Assembly (NCBI GenBank): GCA_027315185.1
Contig: DAHUYO010000003.1
Span: 38,694 to 102,693 of the forward strand
Direction of reading: 5' to 3'
DNA length: 64,000 nt
From: Acidobacteriota bacterium
GTDB taxonomy: Bacteria; Acidobacteriota; Terriglobia; Terriglobales; SCQP01
The notes under the pieces were generated by a model. It saw only the letters and a program-made list of their open reading frames with translations. It ran no database searches and was not told the origin of the DNA. Positions 30,054-39,895 of the stretch are shown here, one piece after another; positions within the stretch are counted from its first letter, which is position 1, and each line of letters opens with the position of its first letter. The position numbers and the translations under genes were made by a program.

Positions 30054-31310
30054 CTAGGCGGCGGTGGTGGCGGCGGGTACGGCGCGGGGCTTTTGGCCCC
30101 AAGCGAAGACGCGCTCCAGTGCGCCGCCAATGGGCGTGCGCCGGACAATGAAGACCAGCACCGACGTGAACACGATGCTGAAGAACAGCGCGGAGTAGAC
30201 CAGGTTCTCGATCAGCACGCCTTGGGGCAGGTTCTGCTGGACGACGATGCCCGCTAGGACGGCGGCGGCCAACCCCTTGGGAATCATCATGGCCATGTAG
30301 GTGGCGTCGCGCGCGGGCACCGAATGGCGCACCGTGGCGAAGACCGCAGGTATCCGGGCGGCGAGCAGCAGCAGGGCGATCACCGCGCCGCCGCTGACCC
30401 ACAGCCAATGCGTGAGCTGCACGTTGAGACCGATATAGACGAAAAAGAACGTCTTGAGCAGGAACACCACCTCGGAGAAGAAGATCTTCTCGACCTCATT
30501 GAGCGTGACAGTGGAGATGTGGCGCTTGGCCAGGGTGGCATTGAGGCCCTCGATGTTGCCCAAAACGATGCCGAAGGCCAGCGTGGCGATGGCGCCGTTG
30601 AGCCCGAGAATCTGCGACGCGCCATAGACCACGAAGACGCAAGCGGGGGTGGTGAACAGGGCGTTTTCCAGGCGGCGCATCCGCTTTAGCACCGCCGCCC
30701 AAAGCACGCCGGCCAGTCCGCCGGCCACGGTGGCCACCGCGAAGGAGGCGGCGATGCCGCCGGCCAGGGCGCTGGCGTGGGTGTGCGGCATCAGGCCGGC
30801 TTGCAGCAGCGCCAGACAGATGGCGATGCTGATGACGTCGCCGATCACCGATTCCAGAAACAGAATGTTGCCGCTGGCGCTTTCCAGCGGCAGGCCCTTA
30901 ACCAGCGGCACCACCACGGTGGGCGAGTTGCCGCCGAGGATGACGCCCAGGATGGCCGCCTGCCACAAGCCCAAATGCAGGGCCAAGCCCAGGGCGCCGA
31001 CCGCCAGCGTGACGGCGATGAAGCTGGAGATGGTAAGCGAGGCGGTGCCGGGGAGGGCGACCTTGACGTCGCGCAGGCGCAGACCAAGGCTGCTCTCGAA
31101 GATGATCAGAATCAGCGTAACGGTGTTGAATACCGGCCCGACCGATCCGAATTGCTGCGGCGTGATGAGATGAAATCCCGGCCCGATGGCGATGCCGATG
31201 AGCAAAAGCCAGAGCACGTCGGGGATGCCGGTGCGGTTGAACACCCCCACGAGGGCGTGCGACAAAAACACCAGCACCCCGACGAACGTAATGACGACGG
31301 CGACGGCCAT
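30054..31310 (-). CDS. Cation:proton antiporter (CPA family)
   Basis: IPDVLWLLLIGIAIGPGFHLITPQQFGSVGPVFNTVTLILIIFESSLGLRL; LESVIGDVISIAICLALLQ; multi-TM. Confidence 0.88.
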   Translation of the reverse strand: MAVAVVITFVGVLVFLSHALVGVFNRTGIPDVLWLLLIGIAIGPGFHLITPQQFGSVGPVFNTVTLILIIFESSLGLRLRDVKVALPGTASLTISSFIAVTLAVGALGLALHLGLWQAAILGVILGGNSPTVVVPLVKGLPLESASGNILFLESVIGDVISIAICLALLQAGLMPHTHASALAGGIAASFAVATVAGGLAGVLWAAVLKRMRRLENALFTTPACVFVVYGASQILGLNGAIATLAFGIVLGNIEGLNATLAKRHISTVTLNEVEKIFFSEVVFLLKTFFFVYIGLNVQLTHWLWVSGGAVIALLLLAARIPAVFATVRHSVPARDATYMAMMIPKGLAAAVLAGIVVQQNLPQGVLIENLVYSALFFSIVFTSVLVFIVRRTPIGGALERVFAWGQKPRAVPAATTAA

Positions 31311-31330
31311 GGCTTACGGGGCAGCATAGC

Positions 31331-31397
31331 AAATGATGGGCGCGGGCCCCAGCCCCGTCCCCGCGGCGGAGCGTCCCGCCTCGATCGGCGCGGCGCC
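31331..31397 (-). repeat. Interspersed repeat family 2, copy a
   Basis: Reverse complement GGCGCCGCGCCGATCGAGGCGGGACGCTCCGCCGCGGGGACGGGGCTGGGGCCCGCGCCCATCATTT; matches 51325-51392 and 61967-62029. Confidence 0.7.
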
Positions 31398-31476
31398 CCG
31401 CTTGGGGGGCCGCCGGGGGCCGCGCCGACCGTGGCGGAGTTGGGAAAGCCGGCGGCTGCTGCCGGCCGGGATTGGG

Positions 31477-31713
31477 CTAGCCGGTCGTGGGCGTAGGCGG
31501 AGACCGGCGCAGCCAGCGCGGCGGCAGCAGCGCGAAACCAACGACCAACAGATTGGCGACGATGACCGGCAGGGAATGGATGGCGGCGCCGTATGCCACC
31601 CACAGCGCGGCCGCGGCGGCTTGCCAGCGGCGCAGGCTGGACGCGGTGGAAAAATAGGAAATGCAGAAGAGGGCGGTGGCGAGCCATCCGAACGAATCAG
31701 GAAACCAGTGCAT
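31477..31713 (-). CDS. Small membrane protein, possibly YgjV-like
   Basis: [63 protein letters not shown]; stop-side overlap with neighbouring ORF. Confidence 0.55.
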   Translation of the reverse strand: MHWFPDSFGWLATALFCISYFSTASSLRRWQAAAAALWVAYGAAIHSLPVIVANLLVVGFALLPPRWLRRSPPTPTTG

Positions 31714-32617
31714 GCGGCATCTCGATCGCGGCGTCCGCGGCGGGGCTGACGGGGGCCGCGCCGGGACTCGCGATCAGTTTAGCAACCGGCGCGTGGTCGG
31801 CGGGTCCGGGCCCGGCGGGGGCAATGGTCAGCCAGTCGGTGCGCACGCTGCCCCATTCTTGGATGTGCAACCCCTGGGCGGCGAAAAATGCGCGGATTTC
31901 GGCGGCGTTCCAGCCGACGATGTCTTCCAAGAGCGGGACGAGAACGGTGAGCGCGTCCTCGCCCAGCACGGTGCGATGGGCGATGCGGGCGACCGGGCGG
32001 TTCGAGGAGACAGCGATGGCGTAGCCGGAGTGGCGGCTGACGTGCAGCATGACGTGCATGTCCGAACTGCCGTCGCCGACATAGACGACGCGCTCGGCGC
32101 CGAGGCGGGCGCGGGCTTGCAAGGCGTCCAACACCGCGACTTTGCCGTAGCCGGCGGTGACGCGGGCGAGGCCGACAATGTTGCCGTCCGGGCCGTATTC
32201 CAGCTCGGTGCCGTGAATGCATTCGACAGGCAGCACCTGCGCCAGAGCCGATTCGACCACTTCCTGCGGCGAGGCGGAGATGACCTGGAACTCGAACTCG
32301 TGGCCGGGGATGCCCTCGGCCAAAAGGCGGGCCAAATGGCCGATGTTGCGCTTGAGCGGCGTGCGCAGGCCGGCTTCGATCAAGTGTTCCCGGCGCACGC
32401 GGCGGTAGTCGGGATCATGCAACAGCAGATAGGCGAGTTCACCCCCTTGTTGCACGAAGTTGCGGGCGGCCAGGCCGGCGCACTTGTGCTCAAAGACGGC
32501 CGGCGAGATACCAATCAATTCGCTCAAGATGCGGCCGGAGTCGGCGTGGCTGAGGGTTTGATCAAAATCACTGGCCAGGAGATAGCGATGGATGGGCAAC
32601 GTGGCTACGCTGGTCAT
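31697..32617 (-). CDS. HAD-superfamily hydrolase (phosphoserine phosphatase-like)
   Basis: [15 protein letters not shown] motif [13 protein letters not shown] motif [16 protein letters not shown] motif III/IV. Confidence 0.85.
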   Translation of the reverse strand: MTSVATLPIHRYLLASDFDQTLSHADSGRILSELIGISPAVFEHKCAGLAARNFVQQGGELAYLLLHDPDYRRVRREHLIEAGLRTPLKRNIGHLARLLAEGIPGHEFEFQVISASPQEVVESALAQVLPVECIHGTELEYGPDGNIVGLARVTAGYGKVAVLDALQARARLGAERVVYVGDGSSDMHVMLHVSRHSGYAIAVSSNRPVARIAHRTVLGEDALTVLVPLLEDIVGWNAAEIRAFFAAQGLHIQEWGSVRTDWLTIAPAGPGPADHAPVAKLIASPGAAPVSPAADAAIEMPHALVS

Positions 32618-32783
32618 ACCTGGGTCGCGCCCCCTCGACGCGTACAGCTTCTATTCCACGCTAGCGGATCGCGGTGGGCGCTGACAAAACGATTTGATGA
32701 ATGGCCGCCATTCGCCGTGGTTATGCGCGGCGGCGCAGGGCGCAAACCGTTCCGGATTCGCCGCTGCGATGGCGCAGGCTGCC

Positions 32784-34883
32784 TTAATGGAGGCGGGCGG
32801 GATGGAGACCGGCCGGGCCCCTGGCCGAACGGGCACGACCAGGACCCGAGGAAACAGCGGCGGGAACCGCGGGAGCGGCGGCGGGTGCAGGCTGGATTTG
32901 GGCGGCGGCCAACACCGAGCGAGCGGGCGCCGGCAGCGGCCGGTTCATGCGGGCGTCGGCGTTGCGCCAAAAGGCCCGGAAGGCGGCGTACTGGCCGGCG
33001 GGGATTGTCGCGCCGGTTTGCGCCACGCTGAGGAGAATGTGCAGGCGTCCGTGGGTGCAGAGACGCCGGATTTCGACACGGCCGTAAGGCGCGGTCAGCT
33101 GGAGCGGCGGCGCCGTCTGGCAATAGGCCGCCGGCGCCGACCAGCGCGTGGCCAGGCTCCAGCGGGTGGGAATGCGCAAGGATTGGCGGCGCTGGCGGTC
33201 CGCGGCCAAGCGTTGAGCGAAGTGGCGGGGAAAGACGGCCGTGGGAATGGCGGCGGGATTGGGCAGATCGGCGCGGGGCACGGCGGCGGTGAAGACGATC
33301 TGGGTGCGGGCGTCGGCCCAGGCGGCGCCGGTGAAGCGCAGGCTGGCGAGGCGAACGCCGGGAAAGCGGCGGCGCAGCCATGAGGCGAACAGCGCCCGGC
33401 GGGCGGCGCGGTTGGCGTATTGCGCGCGCAGGCGGTTGGCGCGCATGCCGTCGGCGGTAATGCGTCCGCTCAGGCGCCAGAGAGCGGGCCCGGCGGGCGC
33501 AAGGCGGAAACTCTGCACCAGGCGGTTGGCCCTGGCGGGCAGGATGGGCACCGAGACCAGGCGATTTTCTCCCGGACGGACAATCAATGCCAGGGCGCCT
33601 TGATCGGTGGCGGGCAGTTCGCCGACGTGCAGGCGCGGGGCGGTAGTGTCCAGCCAAAGGCGCAGGCCGGGAACATAGACGATGGCGTGGTCGAAGGCGG
33701 CCATGGTGGCGGCGCCATTGGCGACGGCACCCATGCTCCAGGTGCGGATCAGGGCCAAATCCGCGGGCACGCCTTCGGCGCGGAGCCATGCCGTCATCAG
33801 AAGAGCGCCATCCTTGCAATCGCCGCGCCCGTGGGCCAACACGACATTGGGTGGCGAGGGCAGAAAGGCGTGCAGGCCGGATTCATCGCCCCAATAATTG
33901 AGGCGGCGGGCGAGATACGCCCACAACGCTTGCACCGTCGCCAGCTGCGTGGGTTGGGGGGGAACCAAATGCAGGAGGCGGGCGCGGAACGCGGGGCTAA
34001 GCCGCGCCTGCGCCGCCAGTTTCCGGCTGTACCAGCGGGCCAAGCCGTTCCATTGAGCGAAGGCGCCCGTTTGCACGTAGGGCGAGGCGTCAGTGATGGA
34101 AGGGCCACCGGCCTCGCGCCAGAAGGGGCGGTAGGGGCCGCCGCTCCAGGCGGAAATGAATTGGCCGCCGGAACGGCGCTGCGATGCCGCCACGACGCGC
34201 ACGGCGGTGGCGGCGATAGGCCGCGGCGAGCGCAAAACGTAGCGCACGCGCTGCACGGGGTAATGGCCGCGAAACGCGAAGAGATCGCCGATGTAGCCGA
34301 AGCCGCTGCGCCTCCAGGCCGCGGCGGCGACCGGCGTCAAAGCGTAGATGATGTTGACGCGGTCGCCGGGGCGCAGAGCAGGGACGTGGAGGATGCGGTC
34401 GTGCTCGCCCTCGGCGTCAGGGTCGGCGTCGCCGCCGTCGGTGACCGCCACGCGGCCGCCCCGCGGCGAGACGACCGCGCCGTGCACCAGGTGGAAGGAC
34501 CAACGGGAGGCGTCGTACCAAAAATCGTCCGGGCCGAGAGTTTGTGCGCCGAAGGCGGTGCGAATGGCGAAGACGCGCTGGACCAGCAGGCGGCTTAGGC
34601 CGTTCGGTTCCACTTGCTCAAACCGCAGGTGGTACAACTCCACGACGCCGGCGCCGGGAAACGCGGTGGCGGGCAGGGCGGAGGCGGCGCGCAGATAGGG
34701 AGTGGCCGGACGCATCCAGCCGCGGGCGACCCAGTCTGCGCTAGGGCGGGAAGCGGGGCTGGACGGAACAGAACGGTGGCGCGAGGGATGAGCGGCAGGG
34801 CACAGCGGCACAAAGGCCGCCAGCAGACCGGCGACGGCGCGGGCAAGACGAAGCAAAGGCAACCTCGCGTGGCCAAAAGGCAC
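32784..34883 (-). CDS. DUF3857/transglutaminase-like domain protein
   Basis: GRGDCKDGALLMTAWLRAEGVPADLALIRT (Cys in DCKD) ...FDHAIVYVPGLRLWLDTTAP; N-terminal beta domain. Confidence 0.85.
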   Translation of the reverse strand: MPFGHARLPLLRLARAVAGLLAAFVPLCPAAHPSRHRSVPSSPASRPSADWVARGWMRPATPYLRAASALPATAFPGAGVVELYHLRFEQVEPNGLSRLLVQRVFAIRTAFGAQTLGPDDFWYDASRWSFHLVHGAVVSPRGGRVAVTDGGDADPDAEGEHDRILHVPALRPGDRVNIIYALTPVAAAAWRRSGFGYIGDLFAFRGHYPVQRVRYVLRSPRPIAATAVRVVAASQRRSGGQFISAWSGGPYRPFWREAGGPSITDASPYVQTGAFAQWNGLARWYSRKLAAQARLSPAFRARLLHLVPPQPTQLATVQALWAYLARRLNYWGDESGLHAFLPSPPNVVLAHGRGDCKDGALLMTAWLRAEGVPADLALIRTWSMGAVANGAATMAAFDHAIVYVPGLRLWLDTTAPRLHVGELPATDQGALALIVRPGENRLVSVPILPARANRLVQSFRLAPAGPALWRLSGRITADGMRANRLRAQYANRAARRALFASWLRRRFPGVRLASLRFTGAAWADARTQIVFTAAVPRADLPNPAAIPTAVFPRHFAQRLAADRQRRQSLRIPTRWSLATRWSAPAAYCQTAPPLQLTAPYGRVEIRRLCTHGRLHILLSVAQTGATIPAGQYAAFRAFWRNADARMNRPLPAPARSVLAAAQIQPAPAAAPAVPAAVSSGPGRARSARGPAGLHPARLH

Positions 34884-35048
34884 ACGCCACGGTTATTACT
34901 CTCGCGCGAGCCGGCGGGAAAGGAAATCCGGGTTTTCGCTTATGGGTTGGCGGCGGTGGTGACGGCCGCGCGGCCAGGGAACCCCGCGAAAACGGACAGG
35001 TGAGGGCGCGGCGCCGCTCCTGCCCGGCAACCGCCGGCAGTCGCGGCC

Positions 35049-35684
35049 TTGGTGGGGCGGAAAAACCCGCGAATTGGCGCCGCGATCCAAATGGGGATGG
35101 GCGGCAGGACTCGCGATGGAGGGTATTGCACGCTGGATGGCGCCGAGGGGCCGCCGCCATGTGAACCGGCGAGCGTCCCGGAAGAGCGGACCATGGATCT
35201 GGTGGCGGCGGCGGAGCATGGTGCATGCCGCGGCGATGAATGGGAACGGCGGCCCGGTGGGTGGGCGAGACGGATGGTCGGCGGTGGAACCGGCATGTGG
35301 CTGGCGCATGCGCATTACCAGGCGGAGGTGAAGCGCGTGTACGCGCGTGCGATTGGGCGGCAACAGGCGGCCTTGGCGCAGGTGCTGGCGACGGCGCTGG
35401 GACGGCCGTGTGCCGCCGTGCGCCGCGGTTTGGATATCGCTTGCGGGCAGCTGATCGGCGGCAACTTCGACTTCCACTACGATCCGGCGGTGATTGATCC
35501 AGAGGTGCTCGGCATGGGTCCACCCGGGCGCGACTGCCGCGGGCTGGGAGGGGTCCATTTTCCCGGCGGCGGCTTTGTGCATCTGGACACTTGCAATCCC
35601 CGCGATGGCCGCTGGGCGTATCTGCGCCATTTGGGCGTGGACGTGGTGCTGGGACATTTGCTGTGGAGGGTGATTCCGCGCTAG
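35049..35684 (+). CDS. Hypothetical protein (start uncertain; 35191 possible)
   Basis: ORF ...GMWLAHAHYQAEVKRVYARAIGRQQAALAQVLATALGRPCAAVRRGLDIACGQLIGGNFDFHYDPAVIDPE...GGFVHLDTCNPRDGRWAYLRHLGVD. Confidence 0.55.
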   Translation: MVGRKNPRIGAAIQMGMGGRTRDGGYCTLDGAEGPPPCEPASVPEERTMDLVAAAEHGACRGDEWERRPGGWARRMVGGGTGMWLAHAHYQAEVKRVYARAIGRQQAALAQVLATALGRPCAAVRRGLDIACGQLIGGNFDFHYDPAVIDPEVLGMGPPGRDCRGLGGVHFPGGGFVHLDTCNPRDGRWAYLRHLGVDVVLGHLLWRVIPR

Positions 35685-35708
35685 GCGGCCGGCGTCGCGG
35701 CGGGGCGG

Positions 35709-36197
35709 CTAGGAACGGCCGCGGGCGCGGGTCCAGAAGTGTGGCGGGGCGCGATGCGTCCAGCGCGGTGGGGGCGCGTCGCGGCGCCATTTTTCCACCA
35801 ACGTTTGCCGGTAGGCGCGGTGCACGTCGCGCGTCCGCGGGTGCGGCGCGCAGTTGCAGAAACAGGCGGGCGGCGCGCTGGTGGCGACGGCGGCGCCCAG
35901 CAGCGGCATAAGGCGCTCCGTGCGGTGCGGGCATCCGCCGGTGCGGAAGGCGCGTTCGGCCAGCAGAGCCCGCAAGTGCCGCCACAACCAGGCGTAGTTG
36001 CGCGCGTCGGCGGCGGCCCAAAGGACGATGGGATGGCGTGGGTAGGCGGGCTGATACAGATCCGGCGACCCGCGGCCGGCAAGGTGCAGCGCGGTGCTGA
36101 GGATTTGTCCCGACTCGACGATCATTTTGTTCAGGCGGCGGTCATCGAGCGCCCGGGCGCTGGCGGCGGGGTCGGGGTCGGTGGCGAAGATATTCAT
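35709..36197 (-). CDS. Pyrimidine-dimer DNA glycosylase / T4 endonuclease V-like family (Pyr_excise)
   Basis: MNIFATDPDPAASARALDDRRLNKMIVESGQILSTALHL...YPRHPIVLWAAADARNYAWLWRHLRALLAE. Confidence 0.75.
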   Translation of the reverse strand: MNIFATDPDPAASARALDDRRLNKMIVESGQILSTALHLAGRGSPDLYQPAYPRHPIVLWAAADARNYAWLWRHLRALLAERAFRTGGCPHRTERLMPLLGAAVATSAPPACFCNCAPHPRTRDVHRAYRQTLVEKWRRDAPPPRWTHRAPPHFWTRARGRS

Positions 36198-36487
36198 GGT
36201 GGAAGCGGGCCGAGGGAGCGACGAGTCTTAGAGCCGATTGCGACCCGTGGGCGTGGGTATGGCCATTGTGCCTCCCGCCAGCGCTGCGCGCCGGCCCATG
36301 ATGCCCTGGGCGCGACCTGCGGGAAGGAGCAGCTGGCGGCGCTCCTCGGGCCAGGTTGCAGGGAATTGTGAGTTGGGTTACGATCAGCCGGCTTCTTGCC
36401 TGCTGGGCCGCGTTCAGTCTTTTCTGGCACGGCCCGGCCGGCGGCATGGAGCCGGCGCCCACGGTGGGGCGCCCGTAAGGAGGAACG

Positions 36488-36940
36488 GTGAACTGGTATC
36501 TGCAAGCGATGCGCAAATACGCCGACTTCAGCGGCCGGGCGCGGCGGCGGGAGTATTGGTTCTACGAGCTGTTCGCCACTCTGATCGGGGCGGCGATTGT
36601 GCTCATCATTCTGGTCTCGGTAGCGGGCAGCGCGCGCGCGCTGAACGTGGGCATGGCGGGCACGGAGGGCATGGGCGCTGGCGCCCTGGGCATCTTTTAC
36701 ATCGTCTATGGGCTGGGCAATCTGCTGCCGAGTCTGGCGGTCTCCGTGCGGCGCCTGCATGACACCGGGCGCAGCGGCTGGTGGGTTTTCATTTCCTTTG
36801 TTCCGCTGGTTGGCGGGATTGTGCTGCTGGTGTTTTTCTTGCTCGACAGCCAGCCGGGCGCGAACCGCTTTGGTCCCAATCCCAAGGAGACGGGCTCCGC
36901 GGGTTATTCGCCGGGCGCGGCCTACGCGGCGCAGCCCTAG
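36488..36940 (+). CDS. DUF805 family membrane protein
   Basis: MNWYLQAMRKYADFSGRARRREYWFYELFATLI...VRRLHDTGRSGWWVFISFVPLVGGIVLLVFFLLDSQPGANRFGPNPK. Confidence 0.93.
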   Translation: MNWYLQAMRKYADFSGRARRREYWFYELFATLIGAAIVLIILVSVAGSARALNVGMAGTEGMGAGALGIFYIVYGLGNLLPSLAVSVRRLHDTGRSGWWVFISFVPLVGGIVLLVFFLLDSQPGANRFGPNPKETGSAGYSPGAAYAAQP

Positions 36941-36987
36941 CCGCACAGCGGAGCGGGGCGGATAGCGGAGCGGGACGGCGCGCCGGC

Positions 36988-37518
36988 CTAGCCCGGGAGG
37001 AATCCGCGCTGGCCGGATTCCAGGGCCAACAGGTCCGCCTTGAGGGCCAGGCCGCCGCCGAAACCAGTCAAACGGCCGTCGGCGCCGATGACGCGGTGGC
37101 AGGGAACGATGATGGGGAGGGGATTGGCGCCGTTGGCCGCGCCCACGGCGCGGGCCGCGCGCGGCAGGCCGACGCGCCGCGCGAGTTCGCCGTAGCTGAT
37201 GGTTTGGCCATAGGGAATGCGCCGCAGTTCCGCCCACACGCGAAGCTGGAACGACGTGCCCTGGGGCGCAAGCGGAACATCAAAATGAGTGCGGCGGCCG
37301 GCGAAATATTCCCCCAGCTGCTCGCAGGCGGAGGCGAGGATGCGGCGCGCCGCGGCAGGGTTGGATGCGCTGGCGGAGGGTTCCGCGGCGGCAGCCGCTA
37401 GGGGCGGAGGCGGAGAACTCCGTCCAGGGCGGGGCGGAAACTCCACGCGCCGCAGGCCGTGTTCATCCGCGGCTAACTTTATCCTTCCGACCGGGGTCTC
37501 CAGCGATGCGCAATGCAT
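36988..37518 (-). CDS. Methylated-DNA--[protein]-cysteine S-methyltransferase
   Basis: [68 protein letters not shown]. Confidence 0.95.
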   Translation of the reverse strand: MHCASLETPVGRIKLAADEHGLRRVEFPPRPGRSSPPPPLAAAAAEPSASASNPAAARRILASACEQLGEYFAGRRTHFDVPLAPQGTSFQLRVWAELRRIPYGQTISYGELARRVGLPRAARAVGAANGANPLPIIVPCHRVIGADGRLTGFGGGLALKADLLALESGQRGFLPG

Positions 37519-37773
37519 GTTCTTGTCCACGGGCGCGGAGGTGTCGGCACTCCGGCCGGCTCGCAAAGCCGGGCATGGTTGTGGCGCCGTTGATGGGCAC
37601 CGGTCCGAGCGCGGCCATGCCGCGCCTCGCCCGCGAGTCGAATCCACTACCCACACCGATTATGGTACGCGCGGAGAGCCGCCGCTTCAGGGTATATTCC
37701 CCAGCGCACGGTCTGGAGGGCGCGCTAGCGAATTTCGCGAGAGGCGGCGCGGCAGACGGTTTATAGTGACAAT

Positions 37774-38763
37774 GTGCAGCCACATCCGGTGACGTTGCCG
37801 GGCGGCAGGGATAGCAAGAGCCGCCTTCGAGCCAAAATTGCTGTTTCCGCGGGGGGGGTGGCGCTGTTGCTGGCGCTGCCGGCGTTCGCCGCCTCGGGGG
37901 GAGTCGCGCGCGTGCGTTCCCGCCGGGAACGAGCCGAAGCGGGAGGCGGCGGCGAGCTGGACGGCGCGCCCCTGACGGGCGCCTACTTGGCGCGGCGGTT
38001 GCCGTCCATTTCGCTTCTGCGGCGCTCGCCGTTCGCGTCGGGCCAGCCCCGCCTGGCGGCGTTCGCGTATCCAGTATTCTCCGCTCAGGCCATGGCGCAG
38101 GACGCGGACCAGAGCCAGAAGGGGAAACAGAAAGTCGAGAAGAAGGGCAAGGTGCGCCTTACCTACGGCGCGGGAAAAGGGCCGAAGTATTCGCCGGGGC
38201 ACTTGTTCTACGTCATCCCCGCCTATGAAGTCTCCTACTTGAAAACGGTGCCGCCGATGACGCCGAAGCAAAAATTCGACGCCATGTTCAGCGAGACCTA
38301 TGACTGGCAAGGGCTGGCGATGGGCGGCTTGGAGACGCTGTTCGAGCACACGTCGAACGGCTATTGCGGCTATGGGCCGGGCTTTGGCGGCTACATGAAA
38401 TGCTTTGCCTCGGCGCAGATTGACGCGGACGATTCGGGGTTCTGGGGCGATTATGTCTTCCCGGTTTGGTTTCATGAGGACCCGCGCTATTTCCGCCTGG
38501 GCGAGAGCCATTCGTTCGCGGCACGGTTCCTGTACGCCGTGGACCGGACGTTCATCGTGCGCAGCGACCTAACCGGGCGCTCGACCTTCGCTTGGGCGCC
38601 GACGCTGGGAACCATCCTGGCCGCGATCGCTTCCAACACCTACTATCCGAACGCCCAGCGCGGCGTGGGCCTGACCGCCAGCCGCGTGGAGTTCGACCTG
38701 ATCGGCACCGCCATTTTCAACCTGGAAGCCGAGTTCTGGCCGGACATTCGGAACCTGTTTTAA
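37774..38763 (+). CDS. Hypothetical exported protein
   Basis: Signal-like N-terminus; FYVIPAYEVSYLKTVPPMTPKQKFDAMFSETYDWQG...VWFHEDPRYFRLG...TYYPNAQRGVGLTASRVEFDLIG. Confidence 0.7.
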   Translation: MQPHPVTLPGGRDSKSRLRAKIAVSAGGVALLLALPAFAASGGVARVRSRRERAEAGGGGELDGAPLTGAYLARRLPSISLLRRSPFASGQPRLAAFAYPVFSAQAMAQDADQSQKGKQKVEKKGKVRLTYGAGKGPKYSPGHLFYVIPAYEVSYLKTVPPMTPKQKFDAMFSETYDWQGLAMGGLETLFEHTSNGYCGYGPGFGGYMKCFASAQIDADDSGFWGDYVFPVWFHEDPRYFRLGESHSFAARFLYAVDRTFIVRSDLTGRSTFAWAPTLGTILAAIASNTYYPNAQRGVGLTASRVEFDLIGTAIFNLEAEFWPDIRNLF

Positions 38764-38840
38764 CCAGTTGCCCATCGCGGGCGCCGCGCCGTTGGCTCGG
38801 GGGCGCCGCCCTCAGCCGGGCCGCGCCGCCGGCGGCGGCC

Positions 38841-38882
38841 GTGGAATGGGCTTCAGCCCGTGTGCCGGCGGGCTTCAGCCGG
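38841..38882 (-). repeat. Interspersed repeat family 1, copy 1d
   Basis: Reverse complement CCGGCTGAAGCCCGCCGGCACACGGGCTGAAGCCCATTCCAC. Confidence 0.8.
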
Positions 38883-39014
38883 CCGGTTGGCGCGACCCCG
38901 TGACAGCCAACTTGGAATGGGCTCCCCTCCGCCGGAGGGGAACGTCCTCTCGGCAACCCTGCCGAGCACCGCTACGGCCGCTTCACGCTGCCGCAACGGA
39001 GTGCAGCCCGTCAT

Positions 39015-39060
39015 TGGCAGGCGCGGCGGGACTCGAACCCGCGACCCTCCGCTTAGAAGG
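39015..39060 (-). repeat. Partial duplicate of tRNA-Arg 3' end (attachment-site-like boundary)
   Basis: TGGCAGGCGCGGCGGGACTCGAACCCGCGACCCTCCGCTTAGAAGG matches 42731-42776 at 44/46 positions. Confidence 0.85.
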
Positions 39061-39176
39061 CCCTTTTAGCCCATTACTGCCGTTTGCTGGCGCCTGCTGT
39101 AAACTGCTGTAAAAACAGGCTTTATATGCGTTTTGGCGATCCGCCCATTGCTGTCATTCGCTTCCCTTTTTGCCCT

Positions 39177-39205
39177 GGGGTCCCCAGCATAGTCCCCAGC
39201 ACTTC
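39177..39205 (+). repeat. 29-bp direct repeat, left copy
   Basis: GGGGTCCCCAGCATAGTCCCCAGCACTTC; 26/29 to 42659-42687. Confidence 0.8.
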
Positions 39206-39301
39206 TCGCGGGTTCGCTACGGGGTACGGATCGTTACGTGGCATGTACCCTGATCCGCGGACCAGATGCGTCCTCGACTGAGGCGCGGGACAATCCTTGA
39301 C

Positions 39302-39859
39302 ATGAGGCGATCGCGTAATGTCGGCTTATTGCTTGCTGGCGTAGCTCTGTTTCCGCTGGGTTGCTCCCACGCGCCCCCAAAGCCCACCGTGGGCTCCATT
39401 TCTGGAAAGGTACAGGTGGCCTTCGAGAGCGGAAGAGTCCGGGCCCTAGCGTTTGACACGGTATACCTCTCCCGGACACCGATCCAGGTGCTAAGTCCCC
39501 GGCAGCAGCTCGCGCTTATGGTCCCCGAGTCTGAGCTCAATCAGGAGTTTATGGACGGTTTCATCAGCGAGGACTCGTACAATCGGAAGGTAGATGAGCT
39601 TTCTACCGCCGCAGATACCTTTAACCGAAACATCGAGTCCTTAAATGTGCCCGCCGTCCAGCAGGCGACAACCGATGCCGATGGGGATTTCTCGTTTCAT
39701 GGAGTCAGCCCCGGACGGTATTGGCTGGTCCTTAATGACTGCGTTGCAGGGAATTACGTGGGCTGGTCGGAGCCGGTAACGGTGTGGCCTGGCACTACGG
39801 CGTCGGCTAGCCTGAACAACACTGATACGGCCTATGCGTTCAATCTTGGGACCTTGTAG
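39302..39859 (+). CDS. Putative lipoprotein with carboxypeptidase-regulatory-like (beta-sandwich) segment
   Basis: MRRSRNVGLLLAGVALFPLGCSHAPPKPTVGSISGKVQV...TTDADGDFSFHGVSPGRYWLVLNDC. Confidence 0.65.
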   Translation: MRRSRNVGLLLAGVALFPLGCSHAPPKPTVGSISGKVQVAFESGRVRALAFDTVYLSRTPIQVLSPRQQLALMVPESELNQEFMDGFISEDSYNRKVDELSTAADTFNRNIESLNVPAVQQATTDADGDFSFHGVSPGRYWLVLNDCVAGNYVGWSEPVTVWPGTTASASLNNTDTAYAFNLGTL

Positions 39860-39895
39860 GACTGGCACCCAACCCAAGACTTGGGCGAGGCATCA

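Noticed and set aside
39084-39281. ORF near the left island boundary as an integrase remnant
   Set aside because: No tyrosine recombinase motifs (R..HxxR..Y) in any frame I read; treated as non-coding att-region sequence.
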